DNA from: Nocardia altamirensis NBRC 108246
GTDB taxonomy: Bacteria; Actinomycetota; Actinomycetes; Mycobacteriales; Mycobacteriaceae
NCBI RefSeq assembly: GCF_001612685.1
Contig: NZ_BDAY01000036.1
Span: 54,844-118,843, forward strand
DNA length: 64,000 nucleotides
Reading direction: 5' to 3'
Part shown: piece by piece, positions 1 to 7,358 of the stretch
How the letters are laid out: every line of letters begins with the position of its first letter
Position numbering within the stretch: the first letter of the stretch is position 1
Position numbers and translations under genes: made by a program
Notes under the pieces: generated by a model
What the model was told of the DNA's origin: nothing
Database searches by the model: none
What the model saw: the letters and a program-made list of their open reading frames with translations, nothing else

Positions 1-158
1 TCGAGCTCGCAGGCGCCATCGGCTACTCCCAGCGCACCCTGCTCGAAAAGTGGGGCCGCGACTCGAAGATCCTCGACATCTTCGAAGGCACCCAGCAGAT
101 CCAGCAGCTCATCGTGGCTCGCCGGGTGCTCGGCAAGACCAGCGCCGAGCTGAAATAA
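1..158 (+). CDS. acyl-CoA dehydrogenase, C-terminal end (partial)
   Basis: The reading frame is open from the window edge and stops with TAA at 156-158, giving the last 51 residues of a protein. The visible segment contains the acyl-CoA dehydrogenase C-terminal signature, RDSKILDIFEGTQQIQQLIV, in which the FEGT(Q/N) stretch lines the FAD/substrate site in this family. These enzymes carry out the FAD-dependent alpha,beta-desaturation of acyl-CoA thioesters in fatty-acid degradation. Substrate range cannot be judged from this fragment. A strong hairpin terminator follows 15 bases after the stop, so the gene is the last of its transcription unit. Confidence 0.9.
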   Translation, partial: ELAGAIGYSQRTLLEKWGRDSKILDIFEGTQQIQQLIVARRVLGKTSAELK

Positions 159-172
159 GCTGTAGCGCAACG

Positions 173-214
173 AAAACCGGTGCGGGTCTGTTTCATGACC
201 CGCACCGGTTTTTT
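173..214 (+). terminator. Rho-independent terminator after acyl-CoA dehydrogenase
   Basis: A perfect 16-bp stem (arms 173-188 and 197-212) with an eight-base loop is followed by a run of T (209-214). It directly follows the acyl-CoA dehydrogenase stop codon. This is one of the few terminators in the window with a real T tract. Confidence 0.9.
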
Positions 215-301
215 GTTGTCCATCTCGATGTGCAACTGAAATCATGTCCTGCTGGGCCGTCCTCGGCCGACATCCGCTGAAAGATAATGGGCGCAAATGA
301 A

Positions 302-335
302 AACCGGTGCGAGCCGCGTGGGCGTCGCACCGGTT
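302..335 (-). terminator. hairpin terminator downstream of the M23 peptidase gene
   Basis: Arms 302-312 and 325-335 form a perfect 11-bp stem (AACCGGTGCGA with TCGCACCGGTT). It lies about 70 bases downstream of the minus-strand peptidase stop and would end that transcript. Its stem shares the core AACCGGTGCG with the terminator at 173-214. Confidence 0.6.
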
Positions 336-342
336 CTCTGGT

Positions 343-403
343 GTCGGTTGTCGGCTCGACTACCGCTGATTCGGTTGTCGGTTGTCGGCTCGACTACCGC
401 TGA
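343..403. repeat. 27-bp tandem direct repeat
   Basis: The 27-bp unit at 343-369 is repeated exactly at 377-403 with a period of 34 bp. It sits between the hairpin at 302-335 and the end of the minus-strand peptidase gene. It looks like a small slippage duplication; no function is visible. Confidence 0.85.
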
Positions 404-404
404 G

Positions 405-2099
405 TTATCGGGGGCAGTTGGGCGCTACCGGGTCATCGGAGCCGGTGTCGAGGTAGGCGTCGCTGATCCACTTGCCGTTGTCGAGCTTGTTCCACACGGG
501 GGTCGAGCCCCAGCCGCGGACCCATTCGCCGCGCACGGTGCACACGATCTTGACGGCGTCGCCGTCACGGAGCTGGCCAACGACCGAAGTCTGGCGACTC
601 GGTCCGGAGCGAAGGTTGACGCCACGGCGACGGTCGGGATGGGGTCGGACGGTGCCGCTGGCCAGAGTCGGGTCCGGTTTCGGATCAGGCTTCGGTGTCG
701 GCTTCGGGTCCGGCTTGGGGTCTGGCTTCGGCGTCGGCTTCGGGTCCGGCTTGGGATCCGGCTTCGGCGTCGGCTTGGGATCCGGTTTCGGGTCCGGCTT
801 CGGTCCCGGGTCGGGGTTGGGGGCGTCGCCGCTGCCGTGGTTGACCAGACGACCGCCGACGCCTACGCGCTGGCCGTTGCGTTCGGCGTAACCACCGTAG
901 GGGTTGCCGCCTTCCCGGAATGTCCAGCCGCCGATGCTGACTCCGTTCACGGGCACCTGCACGCTGCCCTTGAACAGCGCCATGTGGACGTGCGCACCGC
1001 TCGCGCTGCCGCCGCAGGGCAGCTGCGTGCCGATGTGGCCGAGGTACGTGCCTGCCGCGATCTCGGTGCCGTCTTTGACGTTGATCAGGTTCGTCATGTG
1101 GTAGTACGAGGTGGTGTAGCCGTTGGGATGCACCACCTTCACTTCGGCGCTGCCGTTGCGCACGCAGGTCTTGTAGACGCGCCCCCCGCCCGCCGACAGC
1201 ACTCGGCCGTCGCCACCGTTGAAGTCCACCGAGTTGAACGGCCTGCTGCTACCGGAATTGCCGTGCGGGCCGCCGCCCATGAACCAGGCTTCGCCCTGCT
1301 TCCACGGCAGCGAAAGTCCGCTGCCTGCTTGACGAGTCGGCGCGGGCGGCGCGGTGAGAGTTTCCTTCTCTCCCCTGCTCACCACCGATTCGGGCGCCTG
1401 CTGAACCAGGCCTTTGAACTCTTCGGTGCCTTGCAGCGCGACCTGCCACTTCTTGCCACCGATGCGCTTAGCCACGTACAGGGTCGACACCGGCGATTCT
1501 TTGCCATGCGGTTCTTTGCTATGCGGTGTCTTCTCGGTCTTTTCGCCCCGCGACAGCGCCTTGCCACCCGGAGTTCCCTTGCCGCGCAGCCATTCTCCGT
1601 CACTGGACCAGTCGTCGTCGGACCACTCGTCGCCGAACCAGTCCTCGTCAGTCGGCGCTTCCTCGCTGTCCGGGTCTTCTTCGCTGTCCGGCGCTTCCTC
1701 GTCACCGGGCAGCTCGCCATCGGGTGATATCGTGTCGCTCGGCGGCTGATCACCCGGCTCCTCCTTGCCCGGCTCCGCATGGTCCTCCGGCACCTCGTCG
1801 TCCGGCTGCTTCTCTTCTTCCGACGGTTCCTCTTCGTCCAACGGAACGGTCGCCCCGCCGAACACCCAGTCACCGTCGCTACGCAACCGCTCGACGACCG
1901 GTGCGGGATCCGCTTCGGTGACACCGAGTTCCCGCTTCTCCGTAATCGTTGTCTCGATCGCATCGTCGAGCCCATCGGACCTCGGGGCGGCGATTACCGG
2001 GCTGATGGCCGTGGTCCAACCGATCGCGATGGCGGAGCCGACCACCAGGGCGGCGGCGAGATAGCGCCGCCGTCCGAACACACGCATATCCAAATCCAT
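405..2099 (-). CDS. secreted/anchored M23-family metallopeptidase with PKP linker and SH3 domain
   Basis: A 564-aa cell-wall-active peptidase candidate. Residues about 14-38 form a signal peptide or anchor. Residues about 45-170 are very acidic (many E, D, P), and a basic/polar region follows. The M23 LytM/beta-lytic domain lies at about 265-420 and keeps the zinc ligands: a His in GGPHG near residue 279, the Asp in NSVDF near 292, and the HxH pair in GAHVHM near 369-371. A proline-lysine-aspartate repeat (PDPKPTPKP units) at about 430-475 acts as a stiff spacer. It is followed by an SH3b-like domain (VNLRSGPS...) up to the end. M23 enzymes cut peptidoglycan cross-links outside the membrane. 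Start: the first ATG; a second ATG at codon 5 is equally possible, since no clear Shine-Dalgarno sequence precedes either. Confidence 0.85.
   Translation of the reverse strand: MDLDMRVFGRRRYLAAALVVGSAIAIGWTTAISPVIAAPRSDGLDDAIETTITEKRELGVTEADPAPVVERLRSDGDWVFGGATVPLDEEEPSEEEKQPDDEVPEDHAEPGKEEPGDQPPSDTISPDGELPGDEEAPDSEEDPDSEEAPTDEDWFGDEWSDDDWSSDGEWLRGKGTPGGKALSRGEKTEKTPHSKEPHGKESPVSTLYVAKRIGGKKWQVALQGTEEFKGLVQQAPESVVSRGEKETLTAPPAPTRQAGSGLSLPWKQGEAWFMGGGPHGNSGSSRPFNSVDFNGGDGRVLSAGGGRVYKTCVRNGSAEVKVVHPNGYTTSYYHMTNLINVKDGTEIAAGTYLGHIGTQLPCGGSASGAHVHMALFKGSVQVPVNGVSIGGWTFREGGNPYGGYAERNGQRVGVGGRLVNHGSGDAPNPDPGPKPDPKPDPKPTPKPDPKPDPKPTPKPDPKPDPKPTPKPDPKPDPTLASGTVRPHPDRRRGVNLRSGPSRQTSVVGQLRDGDAVKIVCTVRGEWVRGWGSTPVWNKLDNGKWISDAYLDTGSDDPVAPNCPR
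661..815 (-). repeat. short tandem repeats encoding the Pro/Lys/Asp linker
   Basis: Repeating units rich in GGCTTCGG and GTCCGGCTTGGG encode the PDPKP/TPKPDPKP linker of the peptidase. The units are nearly identical at DNA level, so length variation by slippage between strains is plausible. Confidence 0.7.
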
Positions 2100-2527
2100 T
2101 CCGTTGTCACTTCATCAGGTAACTATCGATCGACGAAAAACGCAGCCGCGGAAGTGAAATCGGGCCAGCACAGTGCACGCGCTTCCCCGTCATCGATAAC
2201 CATCGGAATTCGCCTCGATCAATTCACGAGCAACCATAGAGTCGTCGGCCGTGATCTCCTAGTGATCTAAGGAGGGCTTGAGAAGCGTTAAGTGTGAGGT
2301 CGATTCAGCGTCGACGCAGGAATTCGCGTGACCGGAGGTCACGGAAAGCCTTGTGTCACCGCACATCGCAGGACAGGCGTGTAGGCATCGCCGCAGCACC
2401 TGGCACCACACGGACCGGACGGGGACTGCGGTTCAAGACTCGCCACGGTCTCCGGTTCTGTGCGGGTTGGGTACCTTCAGCGGTCGATGTCACGTACTAT
2501 TGAGTGGTCACGTGAGTGATGCTGGGC
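2100..2527. other. intergenic region without recognised gene
   Basis: About 430 bases between two minus-strand genes. It contains short frames on both strands, but none has a convincing ribosome-binding site or composition. It should hold the promoter of the M23 peptidase gene in its part nearest 2100, which is AT-richer than the surroundings. A small palindrome TCACGTGA is at 2507-2514. Nothing else could be supported. Confidence 0.5.
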
Positions 2528-2557
2528 GGTGGGACGCCGGTGCAACGACGCCCCACC
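2528..2557 (-). terminator. possible hairpin after the 38-aa membrane peptide gene
   Basis: GGTGGG (2528-2533) pairs with CCCACC (2552-2557), with further GC pairing inside. It lies 12 bases downstream of the minus-strand stop at 2569. There is no T run, so this is a tentative terminator. Confidence 0.35.
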
Positions 2558-2568
2558 TGATGGGTCTC

Positions 2569-2685
2569 TTACCTAGCCCTTAACCAGCGGACCAGTATGA
2601 GTGCCCCGGCGGCCACGGCAGCAGTTGTCAAGATGATGCCGTAGTCGACCGGGGCCTCCCACTTTTTCCGGCGATGTTTGGCCAT
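2569..2685 (-). CDS. 38-aa single-pass membrane peptide
   Basis: This small gene of 38 codons plus TAA has a textbook ribosome-binding site, AGGAGGTGAT at 2691-2700, six bases before the ATG at 2685. The peptide starts with a basic cluster (MAKHRRKKW). It then has one hydrophobic helix at about residues 15-33 (GIILTTAAVAAGALILV) and ends RWLRAR, so it should sit in the membrane with both charged ends flanking the helix. I do not recognise a family. The perfect Shine-Dalgarno sequence, the organised charge pattern and the divergent arrangement with the secreted-protein gene at 3061 argue that it is real. Confidence 0.7.
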   Translation of the reverse strand: MAKHRRKKWEAPVDYGIILTTAAVAAGALILVRWLRAR

Positions 2686-2824
2686 TCCCCATCACCTCCT
2701 TCCTGGGCGCGATGTCTGGACCGTGTCCATCGCCCCTCGGAAGGAAGTGCGCTCACAATACACTGAGCCACCAACAACTTTCGGCCCCGTGCACAATCTC
2801 CAGCGAATGTATCTATTCCACTTT

Positions 2825-2866
2825 TTGGAACGTTCCAATACGAACGTTCCAATAGGAACATTCCAG
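2825..2866. promoter_or_regulatory. three tandem 14-bp palindromic repeats (GAACGTTC core)
   Basis: Three contiguous 14-bp units, TTGGAACGTTCCAA (2825-2838), TACGAACGTTCCAA (2839-2852) and TAGGAACATTCCAG (2853-2866), each hold a self-complementary GAACGTTC core or a one-base variant. They lie in the intergenic region between the divergent genes starting at 2685 (minus) and 3061 (plus), about 140 and 195 bases upstream of them. The organisation suggests a multi-site operator. The cores lack the spacer of the actinobacterial LexA box. Confidence 0.6.
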
Positions 2867-3060
2867 TTCTTGGCGCGCTCCAATCCGACCCAACTGGCCG
2901 CTCGATGGCGTGTGCAGCGAAGCGCAGACGCAACCAACCGGGATAGTGGAGCGCGTCGGTCATCGCGGGCTCTCGTAACACCCCACGTTTCCCCACCGAC
3001 AAATTTAGGATCGTATTCTCTCGAGCTGTACCAGAGACCTAACCGCAAGGAGATCAGGTT

Positions 3061-3693
3061 ATGGAACGACCGAGTTTGACACGTCGCTTCGCCACTGTTT
3101 TCGCCGCTTCGGCGGTCGTAGCGGGCGTATTCGCCGGAAATGCAGGGGCCGAGCCCGTCGCCGTTGATTGGGCCGCCGCCGCGCAGCAGCTACGCACGGC
3201 AGCCGCCGGAAACCCGCAGGCTGAGCAGGCGGTTGACCGACTGGTAGCCTCCGGCCAGCTGAACCAGGCCGCACAGGTGGCCCTGCCCGCGCAACCGTTC
3301 CAGATTCCGGCCCAGTCGGATATCGGACGCGGCGACGGACCGGGCGTCTACGGCTCCGGCATCGCCCTCGGCGTCGATGGATTCCGTTTCGGATTCTTCG
3401 GCGGACCCGGCACCATTGCCCCCAATCAAGCAGGCGCCAAACTCGAAGTGCTGTGGATCAATCTGTCCAATGGCCGCAGCGGAACCGAAGTGCTCTTCGA
3501 GCATCAAGACATTCCGGTGGACACCACCATTCGCACCCGCCCGCTCGACACCGGCGGTGGCCTGATCGTCGCCGCCGTCTACGGCAGCCTGTGGCACCGC
3601 TGGTCGGTTCCGGTGAGCGACGCGAACCCGGACGGCTTCCAGTACCAGCGCGGCACGATCTCGCAACCCTCGTTCGGCGCCGTCTACAACTGA
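3061..3693 (+). CDS. secreted protein of unknown function
   Basis: 210 aa, with a clear Sec signal peptide: basic MERPSLTRR, a hydrophobic core TVFAASAVVAGVFAG and an AGA-E cleavage site near residue 30. The mature part begins with an Ala/Gln-rich helix-forming stretch and continues as a mostly beta-rich, Gly-rich domain with no cysteines. The start is supported by AAGGAGAT at 3048-3055. I do not recognise the family; it resembles small exported proteins common in Nocardia and Rhodococcus. The gene is alone and is closed by a hairpin at 3702. The repeat array at 2825 may control it. Confidence 0.8.
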   Translation: MERPSLTRRFATVFAASAVVAGVFAGNAGAEPVAVDWAAAAQQLRTAAAGNPQAEQAVDRLVASGQLNQAAQVALPAQPFQIPAQSDIGRGDGPGVYGSGIALGVDGFRFGFFGGPGTIAPNQAGAKLEVLWINLSNGRSGTEVLFEHQDIPVDTTIRTRPLDTGGGLIVAAVYGSLWHRWSVPVSDANPDGFQYQRGTISQPSFGAVYN

Positions 3694-3701
3694 TCAACCG
3701 C

Positions 3702-3732
3702 CACAACGGCCCCCGCGTCGGGGGCCGTTGTG
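3702..3732 (+). terminator. hairpin terminator
   Basis: A perfect 13-bp stem (3702-3714 with 3720-3732, CACAACGGCCCCC pairing with GGGGGCCGTTGTG) and a five-base loop directly follow the secreted-protein gene. There is no T tract, which is usual for actinomycetes. Confidence 0.8.
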
Positions 3733-3763
3733 ACATCGGCAGGCAGCCGATTGCCCTCTTGTC

Positions 3764-3781
3764 CGGAATTACGTAGTTCCG
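3764..3781. promoter_or_regulatory. candidate autoregulatory operator of the ArsR-like gene
   Basis: CGGAATTAC (3764-3772) is followed by its near-complement GTAGTTCCG (3773-3781), a 17/18-base match to a palindrome. It is centred about 22 bases before the GTG start of the ArsR-type regulator, where such regulators usually bind their own promoter. Confidence 0.5.
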
Positions 3782-3794
3782 TAGCTTTTGGGGC

Positions 3795-4304
3795 GTGAGT
3801 CTGGAAGAGCGGGTTGCGGAACTCGAACGGCGGCTCAGCGATATCGCGGCCGACGCGAACGGAAACGGGAAAGAGTCGACGGCGCAGACCGGCGACCGGT
3901 GGGCGGTGACCCGCCTGCAGGATGAGTTCGTCGCGGACGACGAACCGAACGGCGGCGTGCTGTTCGCCGGCTCGGTGCGGCTGCCCACCGACGAACACTA
4001 CGGCTGGCAGGCGAGCTTCACGACCGGCGACCTCATCGAGGACGACTGGTTCGAGACGGCGGAATGCCTTGCCGCATTAGGCAATCCGGTGCGGTTGCGG
4101 CTGCTACGCGAGATCATGGGCGGCCGCAGGACCGCGGCCGAACTCGTCGGCCTCGAGGGCGTCGGCACCTCGGGCCAGGTCTATCACCATCTACGGCAGC
4201 TGGCCGCCGTCGGCTGGCTACACACTGCCGGCCGCGGGCGTTTCGAAGTGCCCGCGGGCCGGGTGGTGCCGCTACTGATCGCGTTGGCCAGCGCTCGACG
4301 CTGA
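3795..4304 (+). CDS. ArsR-like winged-helix regulator
   Basis: 169 aa from a GTG start. Residues 1-20 (SLEERVAELERRLSDI) can form a short coiled coil. The central part is uncharacterised, and residues about 85-165 form a winged helix: ECLAALGNPVRLRLLREIMGGRRTAAEL, then a recognition helix SGQVYHHLRQLAAVGWL and a basic/beta wing. The ALGNPVRLRLL segment is typical of ArsR/SmtB proteins. No CxC metal site is present, so the inducer is unknown. It faces the metallothionein gene tail to tail (22-base gap), which hints at a metal role, but that is inference. A palindrome just upstream suggests autoregulation. Confidence 0.75.
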   Translation: MSLEERVAELERRLSDIAADANGNGKESTAQTGDRWAVTRLQDEFVADDEPNGGVLFAGSVRLPTDEHYGWQASFTTGDLIEDDWFETAECLAALGNPVRLRLLREIMGGRRTAAELVGLEGVGTSGQVYHHLRQLAAVGWLHTAGRGRFEVPAGRVVPLLIALASARR

Positions 4305-4326
4305 CCCGATCGGCAACGAACTGCGG

Positions 4327-4446
4327 CTAGCTGTGCCCGCCGCAGCAGGTGCACGGCTCACCGGACTGGCAACCGCACTGACAGCTCGGACCGCAGTCGC
4401 AGTCGGCCGGTACCGAAGTCGAGCGAACAAGCCTGAAGATCTCCAT
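4327..4446 (-). CDS. 39-aa cysteine-rich metallothionein-like peptide
   Basis: A small gene of 39 codons. The ATG at 4446 is preceded by GGAGG (4455-4459), eight bases away. The N-terminal 14 residues are ordinary. The C-terminal half holds eight cysteines in tight CxC, CxCxC and CxCC arrangements (residues 16, 18, 22, 24, 26, 32, 34, 35), followed by Gly-Gly-His near the end. This density and spacing is what bacterial metallothioneins use to wrap Cu(I) or Zn(II) clusters. It is shorter than mycobacterial MymT (about 53 aa) and its pattern differs. A CsoR/RicR-like G/C-tract site lies 29 bases upstream. The role in binding copper or zinc is inferred from composition. Confidence 0.75.
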   Translation of the reverse strand: MEIFRLVRSTSVPADCDCGPSCQCGCQSGEPCTCCGGHS

Positions 4447-4474
4447 TGATTCAGCCTCCATTCTGGTGTTCGAC

Positions 4475-4490
4475 TACCCCCTACCGGTAT
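4475..4490 (-). promoter_or_regulatory. possible CsoR/RicR-type operator upstream of metallothionein gene
   Basis: TACCCCCTACCGGTAT on the plus strand (ATACCGGTAGGGGGTA on the coding strand) is a pseudo-palindrome of TACC/GGTA arms around a G/C tract, like the operators of copper-sensing CsoR-family repressors. It lies 29 bases before the metallothionein ATG. The match is by eye only. Confidence 0.4.
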
Positions 4491-4550
4491 CGAACGCCGT
4501 CGGCGCGGCCGTGTCAAATGCCGATCGGTCCGGCGCGTACGAATCGTCGC

Positions 4551-5108
4551 TCAGTCGGGCAGATAACCACTGCCCGCGAGCCGCTGCCCCATCTGTTCAT
4601 AGGCCGCCGGGTCGCGCGGTGTGATCGCCGCGAGCCCGTCGACGTAGCGGTTGAACATGCAGAACGCGGCCGCGACCAGCACCGCGTCGTGGATGTCCTC
4701 GTCCTTGGCGCCTGCTGCCCGCGCGGCGGCCACGTCCTCGCCGGTGACATCGAGCCCTGACTCCCTGACCTTGTCGGCGATCCGCAGCAGGGCGCGCAGC
4801 TTCGGATCGACGGCGGCGGTCTCGACATCGTCGATGACGGCATCGATCGTCGCGCGCCCGCCGTCGACGAGCAGTGCGGCGGTCGCGGCATGCGACTGGG
4901 TGCAGAAGTAGGTGTTGTTGCGCGAGGAAACGAAGGTGGCGATCGTTTCCCGCTCACCAGGCGTCAGCGGCGAAGGCCCGCGCAACAACTGCTGCGCGAA
5001 TCCACTCAGTGCCGCACCGGTTTCCGGCTTGAAGGCAAACAAACCCCGGATGCCTGGCACATCCGGGGGGACATCGATGAACGGTTCGCGGACTGTCGGC
5101 TCGGGCAT
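4551..5108 (-). CDS. AhpD-like / carboxymuconolactone decarboxylase family protein
   Basis: 185 aa, all-helical and without a signal peptide. The core motif is TYFCTQSHAATAALL at about residues 67-81, corresponding to the E-x-x-Y-C-x-x-x-H peroxidase-type active site of the AhpD fold. Only one cysteine is present where classical AhpD has CxxC. Such peroxidase-related proteins reduce alkyl hydroperoxides or act as decarboxylases. The start was set at ATG 5108 because GGGAG lies about eight bases upstream; the frame is open further upstream but without another sensible start. It is divergent from the acyl-CoA synthetase at 5263. Confidence 0.75.
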   Translation of the reverse strand: MPEPTVREPFIDVPPDVPGIRGLFAFKPETGAALSGFAQQLLRGPSPLTPGERETIATFVSSRNNTYFCTQSHAATAALLVDGGRATIDAVIDDVETAAVDPKLRALLRIADKVRESGLDVTGEDVAAARAAGAKDEDIHDAVLVAAAFCMFNRYVDGLAAITPRDPAAYEQMGQRLAGSGYLPD

Positions 5109-5262
5109 GCGGCCGTCTCCCTTCGCGGAGGATCGAGATGCGAAGAGAATATCGCCGTTGTGTGATCCTGGACACTGCGCTGCTACCGTTGGGCTCCCAG
5201 AAGTGCCGTTCGATATCGCTTGGTCGCAGTGCCGAAGCGAGTTCCTGGTGGAGGTGTTCGAC

Positions 5263-6888
5263 ATGAAGGTGGCGCACGCGCTAGAGGCTGTCAAAGCGCT
5301 CGGAGTGCTCCGATCTCGCGGGGTATCCGACCCGCGCAAGCCACTGGAAACCCTTCGCACGATGAAGGAATCGCAGATCTACGGCCCACAGGCCACGCTG
5401 ATCCGGCATTCCGCCCGCATCGCGCCCAACTCCCCCGGGTTGGCCGATGAGCGCGGCGAGCTGACCTACGGCGAGCTGGACAAGCAGTCGACCGCCATCG
5501 CGCGCGGGTTGCAGGCGGCCGGAATCACCGAGGGCACCGTCGTCGGTGTGCTCGCCCGCGATCACCGTGGCTTGATCCTCGCGATGGTCGCCGCGAGCAA
5601 ACTCGGAGTCCGGGTCGCACTGATGAACACCGGGTTCGCCAAGCCGCAGTTCGCCGAGGTCTGCCAGCGCGAGAACGTCAAAGCAATGCTGCACGACAGC
5701 GAGTTCCTCGGCCTGCTCGACGCACTGCCCGACGACTTGCCCCGGTATCTCACCTGGGTCGACGACGATGTCGAATTGCCCTCGGGAGCAACGACGCTCG
5801 ACGATCTTGTCGCCGCGAACAGCACCGACGAGCTGGCACCCCCGAGCAAGCCCGGCGGCTTCATCATCCTCACCAGCGGCACCACCGGCCTGCCGAAGGG
5901 CGCTACCAGGGTCAAGGTGTCGCCGCTGGCAACCGCGCAGTTCCTGGACCGGATCCCGTTCCCGAGCAAGAGTGCTCAGGTGATCGTCTCGCCGATCTTC
6001 CACAGCACCGGCTTCGGCACCTGGCTCGTCGGCATGGCCATGGGCAACAAGGTGGTGATGCGCAGGCGGTTCGACGCCGAGGCGACGCTGCAGATGATCG
6101 CGGAGCACAAGGCGGAGATGCTGGTGGCGGTCCCGACCATGCTGCACCGGATGACCGAGCTGGATCCGGAGATCCGCGCCAAGTACGACACCTCCTCGCT
6201 GAAATGCATCCTGCTCGCGGGCTCCGCGCTGTCCCCTGAGCTCTGCGTCAAGGCCACCCAGGTGTTCGGACCGGTCCTGCACAACCTCTACGGCTCGACC
6301 GAATGTTCCGTCGCCACCGTCGCCGGACCGAAGGATCTTGCGGTGGCCCCCGGCACCGTCGGGCGCGCGCCGATCACCTGTGAGGTGCGCCTGTACGACG
6401 ACAACGACAAGCAGGTGACCGCGATCGGCACCACCGCGCGCATCTTCATCCGCAGCGGCACCCCGTTCGAGGGCTACACCGACGGACGGCACAAGCAGAT
6501 CATCGACGGTTTCATGTCCAGCGGCGATGTCGGCCACTTCGACGAGCACGGTCTGCTGATGGTGGACGGCCGCGACGACGACATGATCGTCTCCGGCGGC
6601 GAGAACGTCTTCCCGCAGGAGGTGGAGAACCTGCTGCTGGAGCGCGAGGACATCTACGACGCGGCGGTGGTCGGGGTCGACGATGCCGAGTTCGGTAAGC
6701 GCCTGCGCGCGTTCGTGGTGCCCGAGCCGGGCCATCAGCCCGACGGCGAAGAGATCAAGGCCTATGTCAAGAACAACCTGGCCCGCTACAAGGTGCCGCG
6801 CGAGGTGATCTTCCTCGACGACCTGCCGCGCAACCCGACCGGCAAGCTGCTGCGCCGCGTGCTGATCGAATACGACGTCCCGGCCTGA
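5263..6888 (+). CDS. long-chain acyl-CoA synthetase (FadD2/FadD12-like), copy 1
   Basis: 541 aa of the ANL superfamily, activating a carboxylic acid as an acyl-AMP and then a CoA thioester. Visible motifs in order: P-loop ILTSGTTGLPKGA near residue 205, NLYGSTE near 345, the MSSGDVGHFDEHGLL region with DGRDDDMIVSGGENVFP near 425-450, and the C-terminal catalytic lysine in NPTGKLLRR. The N-terminal 45 residues are an extension shared with the copy at 7359. The start at ATG 5263 has GGAGG about eight bases upstream. The two copies match over most of their length, so they arose by duplication. The natural substrate is not evident; medium- or long-chain fatty acids are likely. Confidence 0.85.
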   Translation: MKVAHALEAVKALGVLRSRGVSDPRKPLETLRTMKESQIYGPQATLIRHSARIAPNSPGLADERGELTYGELDKQSTAIARGLQAAGITEGTVVGVLARDHRGLILAMVAASKLGVRVALMNTGFAKPQFAEVCQRENVKAMLHDSEFLGLLDALPDDLPRYLTWVDDDVELPSGATTLDDLVAANSTDELAPPSKPGGFIILTSGTTGLPKGATRVKVSPLATAQFLDRIPFPSKSAQVIVSPIFHSTGFGTWLVGMAMGNKVVMRRRFDAEATLQMIAEHKAEMLVAVPTMLHRMTELDPEIRAKYDTSSLKCILLAGSALSPELCVKATQVFGPVLHNLYGSTECSVATVAGPKDLAVAPGTVGRAPITCEVRLYDDNDKQVTAIGTTARIFIRSGTPFEGYTDGRHKQIIDGFMSSGDVGHFDEHGLLMVDGRDDDMIVSGGENVFPQEVENLLLEREDIYDAAVVGVDDAEFGKRLRAFVVPEPGHQPDGEEIKAYVKNNLARYKVPREVIFLDDLPRNPTGKLLRRVLIEYDVPA

Positions 6889-6946
6889 CCGTCAGGACAC
6901 CCTGCGGATCCTGCTGTTCAGCAGCACACCGTCCAGCGTGGCCTGA

Positions 6947-7194
6947 AGTTGTTCGTCGGGCCGGGTCATCGGCATCGACGCCTACATCGACACCCCCGCG
7001 ATGCTCGCCGCGCTCGAGGCGAACCGATGACCGAGACGCAGTCCCGGTCGCTGCACGTTCGGTTGGAGACGCGGCTGCATCCGCGCGGTAGCGATCGCGT
7101 TGTCGTCCTGCTGCTCGGCTGGCTGCTGCGTCGTAGTCTGGTGCGAGATCTGCGGTCGCTGCGCGGGCTCGCCGAGATGGGGATCACCGCCTGA
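6947..7194 (+). pseudogene. remnants of two degraded genes
   Basis: A frame ending with TGA at 7028-7030 reads GRVIGIDAYIDTPAMLAALEANR, like the end of an NTF2/SnoaL-like protein, but it is closed by a stop only nine codons upstream (TGA 6944). It overlaps by ATGA the start of a 55-codon frame (7027-7194) that ends LLGWLLRRSLVRDLRSLRGLAE. That resembles the C-terminus of an SRPBCC-type protein joined directly to a short start. The best explanation is that two coupled genes were each truncated by deletion. The 55-codon frame could still be expressed. Confidence 0.4.
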
Positions 7195-7358
7195 AATGGG
7201 CGGTTGGCACCCGCTGGTTACCCATCGGTAGCAGGCGTTGAGATACATGACACATCGGGTTACAGATGCTTGCTATTGTTACCGGCAGCACTGGATCCCG
7301 AAGTAGCGGTCCGCACCACCGAGCTCGCCGGGTGCGACCGCCGGAAGGTTGTTGTCGA

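Noticed and set aside
343..403. CRISPR-like repeats
   Set aside because: There are only two copies with a seven-base gap; no spacer series and no cas genes anywhere in the window.
405..1727. Long plus-strand frames opposite the M23 peptidase (297-1727 and others)
   Set aside because: They are antisense shadows of a gene with signal peptide, zinc ligands and SH3 domain; their translation is a low-complexity R/V/G mixture.
2294..2503. Arg-rich 69-codon plus-strand frame
   Set aside because: No ribosome-binding site and low-quality composition typical of a random GC-rich frame.
2825..2866. SOS (LexA) box reading of the GAACGTTC repeats
   Set aside because: Actinobacterial LexA sites need a spacer between GAAC and GTTC; here the halves abut and repeat in tandem.
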